A stretch of DNA of 13,824 nucleotides from Oscillospiraceae bacterium (GTDB lineage Bacteria > Bacillota > Clostridia > Oscillospirales > Oscillospiraceae): contig JAHHSM010000042.1 in the NCBI GenBank assembly GCA_020025175.1, forward strand, positions 1 through 13,824, in the 5' to 3' direction. The translations under genes were made by a program, and so were the position numbers. Below are positions 7,451 to 13,824 of this stretch, piece after piece. The first letter of the stretch is position 1, and each line of letters starts with the position of its first letter. A model generated the notes under the pieces. It had not been told where the DNA came from. It did no database searches and saw nothing but the letters and a program-made list of their open reading frames with translations.

Positions 7451-10400
7451 ATGCCCAACTTCTCATTTCTCCAATCAAAATCTGAATACGCCCTTTTTGC
7501 CTCTGCCTGCATCGAAGCGGAAACCATCTATTCCTCCGCCCCTGCCATGTGTGCCGTGGGCTGCCGCAAAGCGTTGGAGCTGGCGGTGAAGTGGGTCTAT
7601 GCGGCGGATACCACCATGCAGATGCCCTATAAGGACAACCTGCAATCCCTCATTCATGAGCCGAGTTTTCGCTTTGCCTTGGATACCAACACTTGGGGCA
7701 AGCTGCCCTTTATCATCAAGCTGGGGAATCTTGCGGTACATACCGGGCGCAGCGTTCAAAAAAGTGATGTGCTGCTCTCCCTGCGCGGCTTATTCGAGTT
7801 TATCCAATGGATCGATTACTGCTATGGCAGCGACTACATAGAACGTAAATTTGAGGATTCGCTGATCCCCGTGGAAAAAGTTGCGGCAGATACCAAGAAA
7901 ATCAAAGCGCAGGAAAGTCTCATCAGCGAAAAGAATGCCGAGATAGAAGCACTGCGCAAGCAGATTGAAGCCATGTCTACCCAGTATACCGCGGAAAAAG
8001 AAGCCCACAAGCGGGCGCGCACCTTTGTTGCCGAGGATATCACCGAGTTTGAAACACGCAAGCGGTATATCGATATCGACCTCAAGCAGATGGGTTGGAA
8101 ATTTAACGGCTCCGATGCGGATGTACAGGAGGAATATCCTGTGGAAGGCATGGCGGGTGTCCCCGGTCAACCGGGATTTGTGGATTATGTGCTGTTCGGT
8201 AAAGATGGTCTGCCTTTAGCAGTGGTGGAAGCCAAGCGCAGCAGCAAAGACCCCAATATCGGGCGCAAGCAGGCCGTTTTATATGCGGACTGCTTGGAAG
8301 AAAAGTTTGGACGCCGCCCCATGATGTTCACCACAAACGGTTTTGAAACCTACTTTTGGGATGACCTGAGCAGTCCGCAGCGAAAGGTGAGCGGTATTTT
8401 CAGTAAGGACGATTTGCAAAAGCTGATGAACCGCCGTACAGAGCGCGTCGATCTCATGAGCATTCCCATTGATGATAAAATCACGGACCGCTATTATCAG
8501 AAGGAGGCAATCAGAGCCGTCTGTGGGCGGATTGTAGAGGGATTCCGCAAGCATCTTCTGGTGATGGCAACGGGAACAGGTAAAACCCGAACGGCATCCA
8601 GTTTGACGGATGTGCTCAGCCGGGGAAAATGCGTGACCAATATTTTGTTTTTGGCAGACCGTACTGCACTGGTCAAGCAGGCAAAGGACGATTTTAAAAA
8701 TTATCTGCCGGATATGTCCCTGTGCAATCTCTGCACCAATAAGGATGACCGCAATGCCCGCATTGTGTTCTCCACCTATCCCACGATTCTCCATGCCATT
8801 GACGATACCAAATCTGAGGATGGGCGGCAGCTCTTTACGCCTGCCCACTTTGATTTGATTATCATTGATGAAAGCCACCGCAGTATCTTCAAAAAGTACC
8901 GAGCGATTTTTGAGTATTTTGATGCCATTCTGGTGGGGTTAACGGCTACACCGAAAACCGATGTGGACCGAAACACCTATGCGTTTTTTGAAATGGAGCA
9001 TGATGTTCCCACCTATGCCTATGATTATGAAACGGCTGTTGAACAGGACCATGTTTTAGTGCCTTATTATAATTATGAGGTGAAAACCAAGTTCTTAGAG
9101 GAGGGCATTACTTACGAGGATCTCTCTGTGGCGGATAAGGAACGCTATGAAGAGGATTTTGCAGAAGACGATGGGGGAGTGCCCGCATTTATTCCGTCTG
9201 CCCAGCTGAACAAATTCGTTTTCAACGAAGCCACCGTCGATCTGGTTTTGCAGGATTTGATGGAACGAGGGATTAAGGTGGCAGGCGGTGACCGATTGGG
9301 AAAAACCATCATCTTCGCTCAGAACAAGCGGCATGCAGAATTTATTGTGGAGCGGTTCAATAAGCTGTATCCGCAATATAATAATGGCGCCTTTGCCCAG
9401 CGTGTGATTTGCGATGATGCTTATGCGCAAACTGTCATTGATGACTTTAAAATTGCTGAAAAGGTACCCCATATTGCGGTTTCTGTGGATATGATGGATA
9501 CGGGCGTGGATGCACCGGAGTGTGTCAATCTGGTGTTTTTTAAAAAGGTACATTCTAAGACGAAGTTTTTGCAGATGATTGGCCGTGGCACACGTCTGTG
9601 CAAGGGGTTGACCTGTCTGGATCAAATTGACGGCGAATACACAGACAAGCGCCGCTTTTTAATTTTCGATTACTGCGGCAATTTTGAATATTTCCGCCAG
9701 CACAAAAAAGGCTATGAAACAAGAGAAACAAAAACACTTTCTGAAAATATTTTCGGAAAGCGGATTCGCCTTGCAATCAATCTGCAAGAAAGTCTTTATG
9801 GTGCAGAGGAATATCAGCAGTGGCGGAGAGAACTTGTATCTATCTGCCAGCAGCAGGTGCAGGAGCTGAATGCAGATTTGATTGAAGTCAAGCTCAGGAT
9901 GCGGTATGTGGAAAAATATAAAAACCCGGAGCCGTTTCTCTCTATCGGTGAGAACGATAAGGGCGAATTGCTGGCACAGATCGCACCCATTGTGAAAATG
10001 GACGATTTTGATGAAGCGGCAAAGCGGTTTGATCATTTTATGTATGGCTTGATGCTGGCAGCCATGGAGCAGATGCCTTCGTTTCGATATGCGAAAAAGC
10101 AGCTGCAAAATACGGCTTCTCTTTTGGAACGCAAAGCCAGCATTCCACAGGTCAAGGAAAAACTTGCTGTGATTCAAGAGGTTCATACAGACGCGTGCTG
10201 GGATGCAAATGATATGCTCTGGTTGGAACGGATTCGAAAAGAACTGCGTGGGCTGATTCAGTTTTTGGATAAAGACAGCGATGGCAGGTCTGTGATTACA
10301 GATTTGACTGACCCGATTCTTGATGCACAGGAGGGAGCGGCACTGGATGCTGCCTATGATTTTGAGGATTATCGGGCAAAGGTGAATCGATATGTCAATG

Positions 10401-10831
10401 AACATGGAAATACCCTTGCAATCCATAAGCTGACGCATAATATACCATTGACTGAGGGCGACTATCAGGAATTAGAACGCGTGCTGACCAGTGAGCTGGG
10501 CAGTCGTGAGGATTATGTGCGTGAATTTGGAAATACACCCTTTGGACTGCTGATCCGCAAAATCGCCAAGCTGGACCATGAAGCAGCGATGCAGGCGTTT
10601 TCTAAATTTATCAATGATGAATCTTTGAACCAGAAACAAATTGCATTTGTGAATAAAATTATCCAGCATGTGGAGCTGAATGGCTACATGGAAACGATTT
10701 CGGAATTGACAAAGCCACCCTTTGATAAACCGATCAGCTTTGTGAAGTTGTTTGATGCAAAGACGAGAAGTGAACTCATGAATACCATTCAGAATATTCG
10801 TGAGAATGCAATCAATCTGGATGTATCATAA
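7451..10831 (+). CDS. hsdR: Type I restriction endonuclease/translocase subunit
   Basis: This gene encodes 1126 aa. Residues about 1-130 resemble the DUF4145 domain often found before EcoEI-type HsdR, followed by a charged coiled-coil stretch at about 155-190. The nuclease domain has a PD-(D/E)xK-type core with D245 (FVDYVLFG) and E260-A-K262 (VVEAK). The superfamily 2 helicase motor has Walker A K378 (ATGTGKT), D473-ESH, LTATP, and motif VI starting at Q708 (QMIGRGTR). The remaining C-terminal part, about 900-1126, matches the position of the HsdR C-terminal domain that docks on the methyltransferase. It translocates unmethylated DNA using ATP and cuts at a distance. ATG 7451 has GAGGTGA (7438-7444) 6 nt upstream, overlapping the hsdS stop. 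All key motifs are intact, so the enzyme is probably functional. Confidence 0.94.
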   Translation: MPNFSFLQSKSEYALFASACIEAETIYSSAPAMCAVGCRKALELAVKWVYAADTTMQMPYKDNLQSLIHEPSFRFALDTNTWGKLPFIIKLGNLAVHTGRSVQKSDVLLSLRGLFEFIQWIDYCYGSDYIERKFEDSLIPVEKVAADTKKIKAQESLISEKNAEIEALRKQIEAMSTQYTAEKEAHKRARTFVAEDITEFETRKRYIDIDLKQMGWKFNGSDADVQEEYPVEGMAGVPGQPGFVDYVLFGKDGLPLAVVEAKRSSKDPNIGRKQAVLYADCLEEKFGRRPMMFTTNGFETYFWDDLSSPQRKVSGIFSKDDLQKLMNRRTERVDLMSIPIDDKITDRYYQKEAIRAVCGRIVEGFRKHLLVMATGTGKTRTASSLTDVLSRGKCVTNILFLADRTALVKQAKDDFKNYLPDMSLCNLCTNKDDRNARIVFSTYPTILHAIDDTKSEDGRQLFTPAHFDLIIIDESHRSIFKKYRAIFEYFDAILVGLTATPKTDVDRNTYAFFEMEHDVPTYAYDYETAVEQDHVLVPYYNYEVKTKFLEEGITYEDLSVADKERYEEDFAEDDGGVPAFIPSAQLNKFVFNEATVDLVLQDLMERGIKVAGGDRLGKTIIFAQNKRHAEFIVERFNKLYPQYNNGAFAQRVICDDAYAQTVIDDFKIAEKVPHIAVSVDMMDTGVDAPECVNLVFFKKVHSKTKFLQMIGRGTRLCKGLTCLDQIDGEYTDKRRFLIFDYCGNFEYFRQHKKGYETRETKTLSENIFGKRIRLAINLQESLYGAEEYQQWRRELVSICQQQVQELNADLIEVKLRMRYVEKYKNPEPFLSIGENDKGELLAQIAPIVKMDDFDEAAKRFDHFMYGLMLAAMEQMPSFRYAKKQLQNTASLLERKASIPQVKEKLAVIQEVHTDACWDANDMLWLERIRKELRGLIQFLDKDSDGRSVITDLTDPILDAQEGAALDAAYDFEDYRAKVNRYVNEHGNTLAIHKLTHNIPLTEGDYQELERVLTSELGSREDYVREFGNTPFGLLIRKIAKLDHEAAMQAFSKFINDESLNQKQIAFVNKIIQHVELNGYMETISELTKPPFDKPISFVKLFDAKTRSELMNTIQNIRENAINLDVS

Positions 10832-10860
10832 TAGTCTGAAGTCCACAATATAGGTTAGCA

Positions 10861-10893
10861 AAAAGCGGAGCATTTTTAAAATGCTCCGCTTTT
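10861..10893. terminator. Bidirectional hairpin terminator between hsdR and the convergent regulators
   Basis: A 16-base arm (10861-10876) is perfectly repeated in inverse at 10878-10893, with A-runs before and T-runs after on either strand. It begins 29 nt after the hsdR stop. In the opposite direction it ends the minus-strand regulator cluster. The last annotated minus-strand stop codon (10876-10878) lies in its centre. Confidence 0.85.
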
Positions 10894-11274
10894 ACTTATC
10901 TCCACAGATGCGTAACGGAAAAGACACTTGCGAATGCGGTAGTCCGGTGTGCGTCCAAGACGGACAGCGAGTTCTTCATAGGTAAGCCGCTGTATTCTGC
11001 GATAACATGCAATCGGGTTTTGTAAATTCTCGCCTCTGGAGGGAAGTGATTTCATCATGCTTGTCCGGTCTATTAAGTCTGGATAATCGCTGCGGATCAA
11101 ATCTGATACTTTGACGGACAAAGCATCGCTGAGATTGAGGTAGATTTGAACAGAACGCTGTGCAATATCATCATTTCGCTCGTAGCGGGCGAGGGTGTTT
11201 TCTGTGATTCCGGCAGCTTTTGCCGTTTCTAGAGGAAGATGAGCGCTTCTCCAGCCAGTCCGTTCTGCTGACAA
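10876..11274 (-). CDS. Xre-type helix-turn-helix protein, probably a frameshifted continuation
   Basis: The open frame gives up to 132 aa from a TTG at 11274. The clear part is an Xre helix-turn-helix (LETAKAAGITENTLARYERN) with a following ALSVKVSDLI helix. Near the C-terminus another helix-turn-helix-like start appears (NPIACYRRIQRLTYEELAVRLG). The TTG has no ribosome-binding site, and the first 46 nt overlap the end of the other Xre frame. I think the frame is joined to that gene through a one-base shift near 11229-11250. The tail is also suspect: it runs through the terminator stem to a stop in the hairpin loop, whereas both other frames stop with TAA just before the hairpin. Cytoplasmic DNA-binding function is clear only for the helix-turn-helix. 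Treat it as a possible pseudogene fragment. Confidence 0.5.
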   Translation of the reverse strand: MSAERTGWRSAHLPLETAKAAGITENTLARYERNDDIAQRSVQIYLNLSDALSVKVSDLIRSDYPDLIDRTSMMKSLPSRGENLQNPIACYRRIQRLTYEELAVRLGRTPDYRIRKCLFRYASVEISKSGAF

Positions 11275-11567
11275 ATCTGTGCGATTTTAGCAAATTTTTT
11301 ATAAAGGTGATGTTCAGGATTGGGTGAGGCGTCAAGGTGACGGGCCATTTCTTCGAAATCGTTTCGCAGCAGGGCATCCAAAGAAATACCGTAAACTTTC
11401 GCTAAAGCAATGGCAGTGCCCATTCTGGCAGAAGAAAGGTTGTTTTCCATGTGGCTGATGTTCATTTTGGGAATACCGCTTTGCTTTTCGATATCTTCCA
11501 TGGTAAGTCCTGGATAGTGGCGCATATAGTTTCCCACACAGAAAAAGCGCTTGATAAATTTATCCAT
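11229..11567 (-). CDS. Xre-family transcriptional regulator (N-terminal part)
   Basis: This frame encodes 112 aa from ATG 11567 (MDKFIKRFF...). A helix-turn-helix domain fills about 10-70 (LTMEDIEKQSGIPKMNISHM, then ALAKVYGISLDALLRNDF). A charged linker ends QNGLAGEALIFL at a TAG. Such regulators commonly act as phage/ICE-type repressors or antitoxin-like regulators; here the context is an integrase remnant. An upstream start at 11657 is open in the same frame, but its 30 extra residues overlap the coupled 46-aa ORF and look non-genuine. AAAGGA lies 11 nt before ATG 11567, a little far. The C-terminus appears to continue in the -1 frame as the other Xre frame, giving an original protein with two or three helix-turn-helix units of roughly 230 aa. 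Confidence 0.65.
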   Translation of the reverse strand: MDKFIKRFFCVGNYMRHYPGLTMEDIEKQSGIPKMNISHMENNLSSARMGTAIALAKVYGISLDALLRNDFEEMARHLDASPNPEHHLYKKFAKIAQICQQNGLAGEALIFL

Positions 11568-11700
11568 GACGAGAGGAGTCCTTTCTGTTGTTTTTGTTGT
11601 TTGGCATCGGTGCATCAGTATGCTGCAAAGCATCAAAAGTTTTGGCGACCAGAGCAATGGCGCTTGTTAATTTTTCGGAAATTTCATCGGCAGATGTCAA
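11560..11700 (-). CDS. Small 46-aa ORF between integrase and Xre regulator
   Basis: This ORF is read from TTG 11700 to TAA 11560-11562. AAAGGAG (11710-11716) lies 9 nt upstream, the best ribosome-binding site in this part of the window. The product is a short helical, amphipathic N-terminal part (TSADEISEKLTSAIALVAKT) followed by an Asn/Lys-rich polar tail. It overlaps the integrase 3' end by 17 nt and the Xre ATG by 8 nt, so the three are arranged for translational coupling. It resembles no family I know. An excisionase-like or leader role is only a guess. Its reality rests on the ribosome-binding site and the overlaps. Confidence 0.5.
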   Translation of the reverse strand: MTSADEISEKLTSAIALVAKTFDALQHTDAPMPNNKNNRKDSSRHG

Positions 11701-12388
11701 ACGGGTCAGCTCCTTTCAATGCATCTAAGGCATCCACCATTTGCGACTGCACGGAGGGGAACATATGGGCATAGCGAAAGGTTATGTCAATACTCTTATG
11801 CCCAATGCGGTTGGCAATGGCCACTGCGCTGTATCCCATATGAATGAGCAGGGAAACATGGGAGTGACGAAGATCGTGAATTCTGATTCTCTTCACGCCG
11901 CTGAGCCTGCACCCTCGTTCCATCTCACGGCGAAGATGATTTTTGGTCAATGTAAAGAGTCGATCTGTCGGTTCATAATCCACCAATCGTTTGGCATAAT
12001 CCTCGATTGCAGCACTTAGCGACGGTGGAAGCGTGATCACTCTTTTGCTCTTCGGCGTTTTAGGGTCCATGATCAGGTCTTCATTTTTATGCCTCGCATA
12101 ATTTTTACTGATTGACACAGTATTCTCTTCAAAATTAAAATCCGTTAAATTCAATGCTAGCATCTCTCCGGATCGCATCCCTGTCCAAAATAACAGACGA
12201 AACATTAATGCTGTCGTTGGCTTATCGCTGATGGCAGCAATAAATTTTTTGAACTCGTCCACCGTCCAGAACAGCATGCCATCGGCGTTTTTCTTTCCCA
12301 TAGACCCGCACTGCCGCGCCGGATTGTCCTGCAAGTGATAAAATCTGCACGCATAGTTAAATATGGCAGAAACTTGAGACTCAATTTG
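11684..12388 (-). pseudogene. Tyrosine recombinase/integrase lacking its N-terminal domain
   Basis: The catalytic domain is intact. Numbered from the TTG at 12334, it has R54 (TGMRSGE), a lysine near 95, H153 and R156 (HDLRHSH), H179 (IGHKS) and nucleophile Y188 (RYAHMF). Family-like coding continues upstream of that TTG to 12388 (QIESQVSAIFNYACRFYHL), which is the end of the core-binding domain. It then meets an in-frame TGA at 12389-12391. The N-terminal arm-binding domain and most of the core-binding domain, roughly 100-150 residues, are missing, and a terminator of the next gene lies immediately beyond. It is therefore probably inactive or much reduced. A product starting at TTG 12334 or the downstream ATG cannot be excluded. 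It most likely marks a decayed integrative element, or a recombinase once linked to the restriction genes. Confidence 0.75.
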
Positions 12389-12406
12389 TCAAGGATAAAT
12401 TCTGCG

Positions 12407-12454
12407 AAAAAATACAAAGGGTGCTGCATGATAGCTCTACAGCACCCTTTGTAT
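12407..12454 (-). terminator. Rho-independent terminator of the second hsdM
   Basis: On the minus strand, a 15-nt arm (12454-12440) pairs perfectly with 12426-12412 around a 13-nt loop and is followed by six T (12412-12407). It starts 19 nt after the hsdM stop, so this gene ends its transcription unit and the integrase remnant is not in the same operon. Confidence 0.85.
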
Positions 12455-12472
12455 CAGAAACAAGATATTTAA

Positions 12473-13824
12473 TTATGGAATTGGTTTCAACCCAAGCTCT
12501 TGCAAGAATTGATTATGGCTCACTTTTGCCTTTTGAATATCTTCTTCAATTTTTTCAAGCTCCTGCCGTACTTCCTCCAGGTCAACGATTTCTTCTTCAG
12601 GTGCAGTGCTGACATATCGAGAAATATTTAGATTATATCCATTTTTCTCGATTTCCTCCATGGAAACTCGGCGGGAATACTTTTTATCATCTTCTTTTCG
12701 ATATTGATATGTTTCAATAATCTTATCAATATGATCCGGATTCTCTGGATCGAGTTCATTTTGTCGTTTTCCTTTTTTAAAGTATTGGCTTGCATTGATA
12801 ATCAATACATCATCGTACTTTTTACACTTTTTGAGAACTAAAATGCAAACTGGAATACCCGTAGAGAAGAACAGATTTGCCGGTAAGCCTATGACAGCAT
12901 CAATGTTTCCCTCTTCGAGAAGTTTTCTCCTAATTTTTTCCTCTGCGCCACCACGAAACAATACTCCCTGCGGTAAAATAATTGCCATTGTTCCATCATC
13001 ACTTAAAAAGTGGAAGCCGTGCAACAAAAAAGCGAAGTCTGCCGCCGACTTTGGTGCAAGTCCGTAATTCTTAAAGCGGAAATCCTCTGCCATTTCTTCT
13101 TTGGGTTGCCATCTATAGCTGAAAGGCGGATTGGCTACGACCGCCTCAAACTGCATTTTTTTTGCTGGATTCATTTCATTCAAAATATTCCAGTCATTTA
13201 GCAAAGAATCGCCATGATGAATCTGAAATTCGGAATCCTTTACACCATGAAGCAACATATTCATACGAGCAAGGTTGTAGGTAGTAATATTTTTTTCCTG
13301 TCCATAAATCTGACCAATACCGTTTGCACCGAATTGTTTTCGCACATTAATCAACAGAGAGCCCGAACCGCAAGCAAAATCGAGTACATTTCTCAGTTTG
13401 CTTTTTTTCCCGGTGCTGGGATCTTGACTGTCAAGAGACACAATTCGAGAAAGGATTGTAGAAACTTGCTGCGGTGTATAGAACTCGCCCGCTTTTTTTC
13501 CAGAACCAGCAGCAAACTGACCAATCAAATATTCATAGGCATCACCCAGAAGATCTGTTTCGTTTGGAAATTTAGAAAGTCCTTCTGCAATTTCGGTTAT
13601 AATTGAGCACAGCAATATATTTCGTTCACTATAATTTTTTCCAAGCTTATCGGAATCAAGATTAACTTCTGAAAACAGTCCTGAAAAATTATTTCCAAAT
13701 GACTCATTCTCAATGTATTTAAAACCACTCTGTAAAGTTTTCAGTAATTGACTATTTTGTGTCCTTGCCAATTCATATATATTACTCCACAAATATGCCG
13801 GTTTTATCACATAATGAATTTTAC
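12473..13824 (-). CDS. hsdM: Second type I methyltransferase subunit (partial, start outside the window)
   Basis: The frame is open to the window edge, so the N-terminal part, probably 100-200 residues, lies beyond 13824. Counting from the GTG at 13810, the features are: a helical segment to about 85; GEFYTPQQVS at 108-117, typical of HsdM; motif I DFACGSG at 144-150; motif IV NPPF at 227-230; and an acidic coiled-coil C-terminus (VDLEEVRQELEKIEEDIQ). The order and motifs resemble the EcoR124/type IC-like HsdM branch and differ clearly from the first HsdM here. It methylates adenine together with a specificity subunit. No hsdS or hsdR follows; a terminator comes at once, so partners must lie upstream or be missing. 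The gene is AT-richer (19 of 60 G/C at 13621-13680) than the first hsdM, suggesting a separate origin. Confidence 0.9.
   Translation of the reverse strand, partial: KIHYVIKPAYLWSNIYELARTQNSQLLKTLQSGFKYIENESFGNNFSGLFSEVNLDSDKLGKNYSERNILLCSIITEIAEGLSKFPNETDLLGDAYEYLIGQFAAGSGKKAGEFYTPQQVSTILSRIVSLDSQDPSTGKKSKLRNVLDFACGSGSLLINVRKQFGANGIGQIYGQEKNITTYNLARMNMLLHGVKDSEFQIHHGDSLLNDWNILNEMNPAKKMQFEAVVANPPFSYRWQPKEEMAEDFRFKNYGLAPKSAADFAFLLHGFHFLSDDGTMAIILPQGVLFRGGAEEKIRRKLLEEGNIDAVIGLPANLFFSTGIPVCILVLKKCKKYDDVLIINASQYFKKGKRQNELDPENPDHIDKIIETYQYRKEDDKKYSRRVSMEEIEKNGYNLNISRYVSTAPEEEIVDLEEVRQELEKIEEDIQKAKVSHNQFLQELGLKPIP

Noticed and set aside
9659..10438. 259-codon minus-strand frame inside hsdR
   Set aside because: It is a shadow of the real helicase gene, rich in Ile/Cys/His, with no start signals.
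12360..12392. TTGACA on the minus strand (12392-12387) as a promoter for the integrase/Xre cluster
   Set aside because: No -10 box lies at 16-19 nt; the nearest AT-rich hexamer is about 21 nt away. The motif also lies at the edge of decayed integrase coding sequence.
1..13824. CRISPR arrays, tRNA or rRNA genes, and complete insertion sequences
   Set aside because: No regularly spaced repeats, cloverleaf-like segments, ribosomal RNA stretches or transposase genes with terminal repeats were seen on reading both strands.

Overview
The window looks like a chromosomal accessory region from a low-to-mid-GC Firmicute, most likely a gut-type Clostridia (Oscillospiraceae/Lachnospiraceae-like). This rests on the strong Shine-Dalgarno sequences, GTG/TTG starts, compact Rho-independent hairpins and the protein families present. 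The species cannot be named from the sequence alone.

Layout. (1) Positions 1-414, plus strand: the 3' end of an unrecognised gene, then a 96-aa three-helix membrane protein. (2) Positions 575-3598, plus strand: a three-gene unit made of a TraX-family polytopic membrane protein, an OmpR/VanR-type response regulator and a VanS-like histidine kinase. It is preceded by 11-bp-spaced direct repeats at a candidate promoter and closed by a perfect 17-bp hairpin. (3) Positions 3747-4604, minus strand: an unidentified gene. Its promoter, ribosome-binding site and ATG lie in a different frame from its body, so the copy appears frameshifted. (4) Positions 4695-10893, plus strand: a complete type I restriction-modification operon, hsdM-hsdS-hsdR, with tightly coupled genes. 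Its HsdS first recognition domain is strikingly AT-rich, and a bidirectional hairpin ends the operon. (5) Positions 10876-12388, minus strand: a decayed mobile-element-like cluster. It holds a tyrosine recombinase that has lost its N-terminal domain, a 46-aa coupled small ORF, and one or two Xre-type regulators that look frameshifted relative to each other. (6) Positions 12407-13824, minus strand: a terminator and most of a second, different type I methyltransferase subunit, whose N-terminus lies beyond the window edge.

How it works together. The TraX/two-component unit probably senses an envelope signal and may autoregulate. The hsdMSR operon would give DNA modification plus restriction. The second HsdM, the integrase remnant and the phage-like regulators show that this is a site of repeated horizontal exchange. 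I see no CRISPR array, tRNA, rRNA or complete insertion sequence. No clearly new system is demonstrated. The least explained parts are the unidentified gene divergent from hsdM and the integrase/small ORF/Xre cluster.
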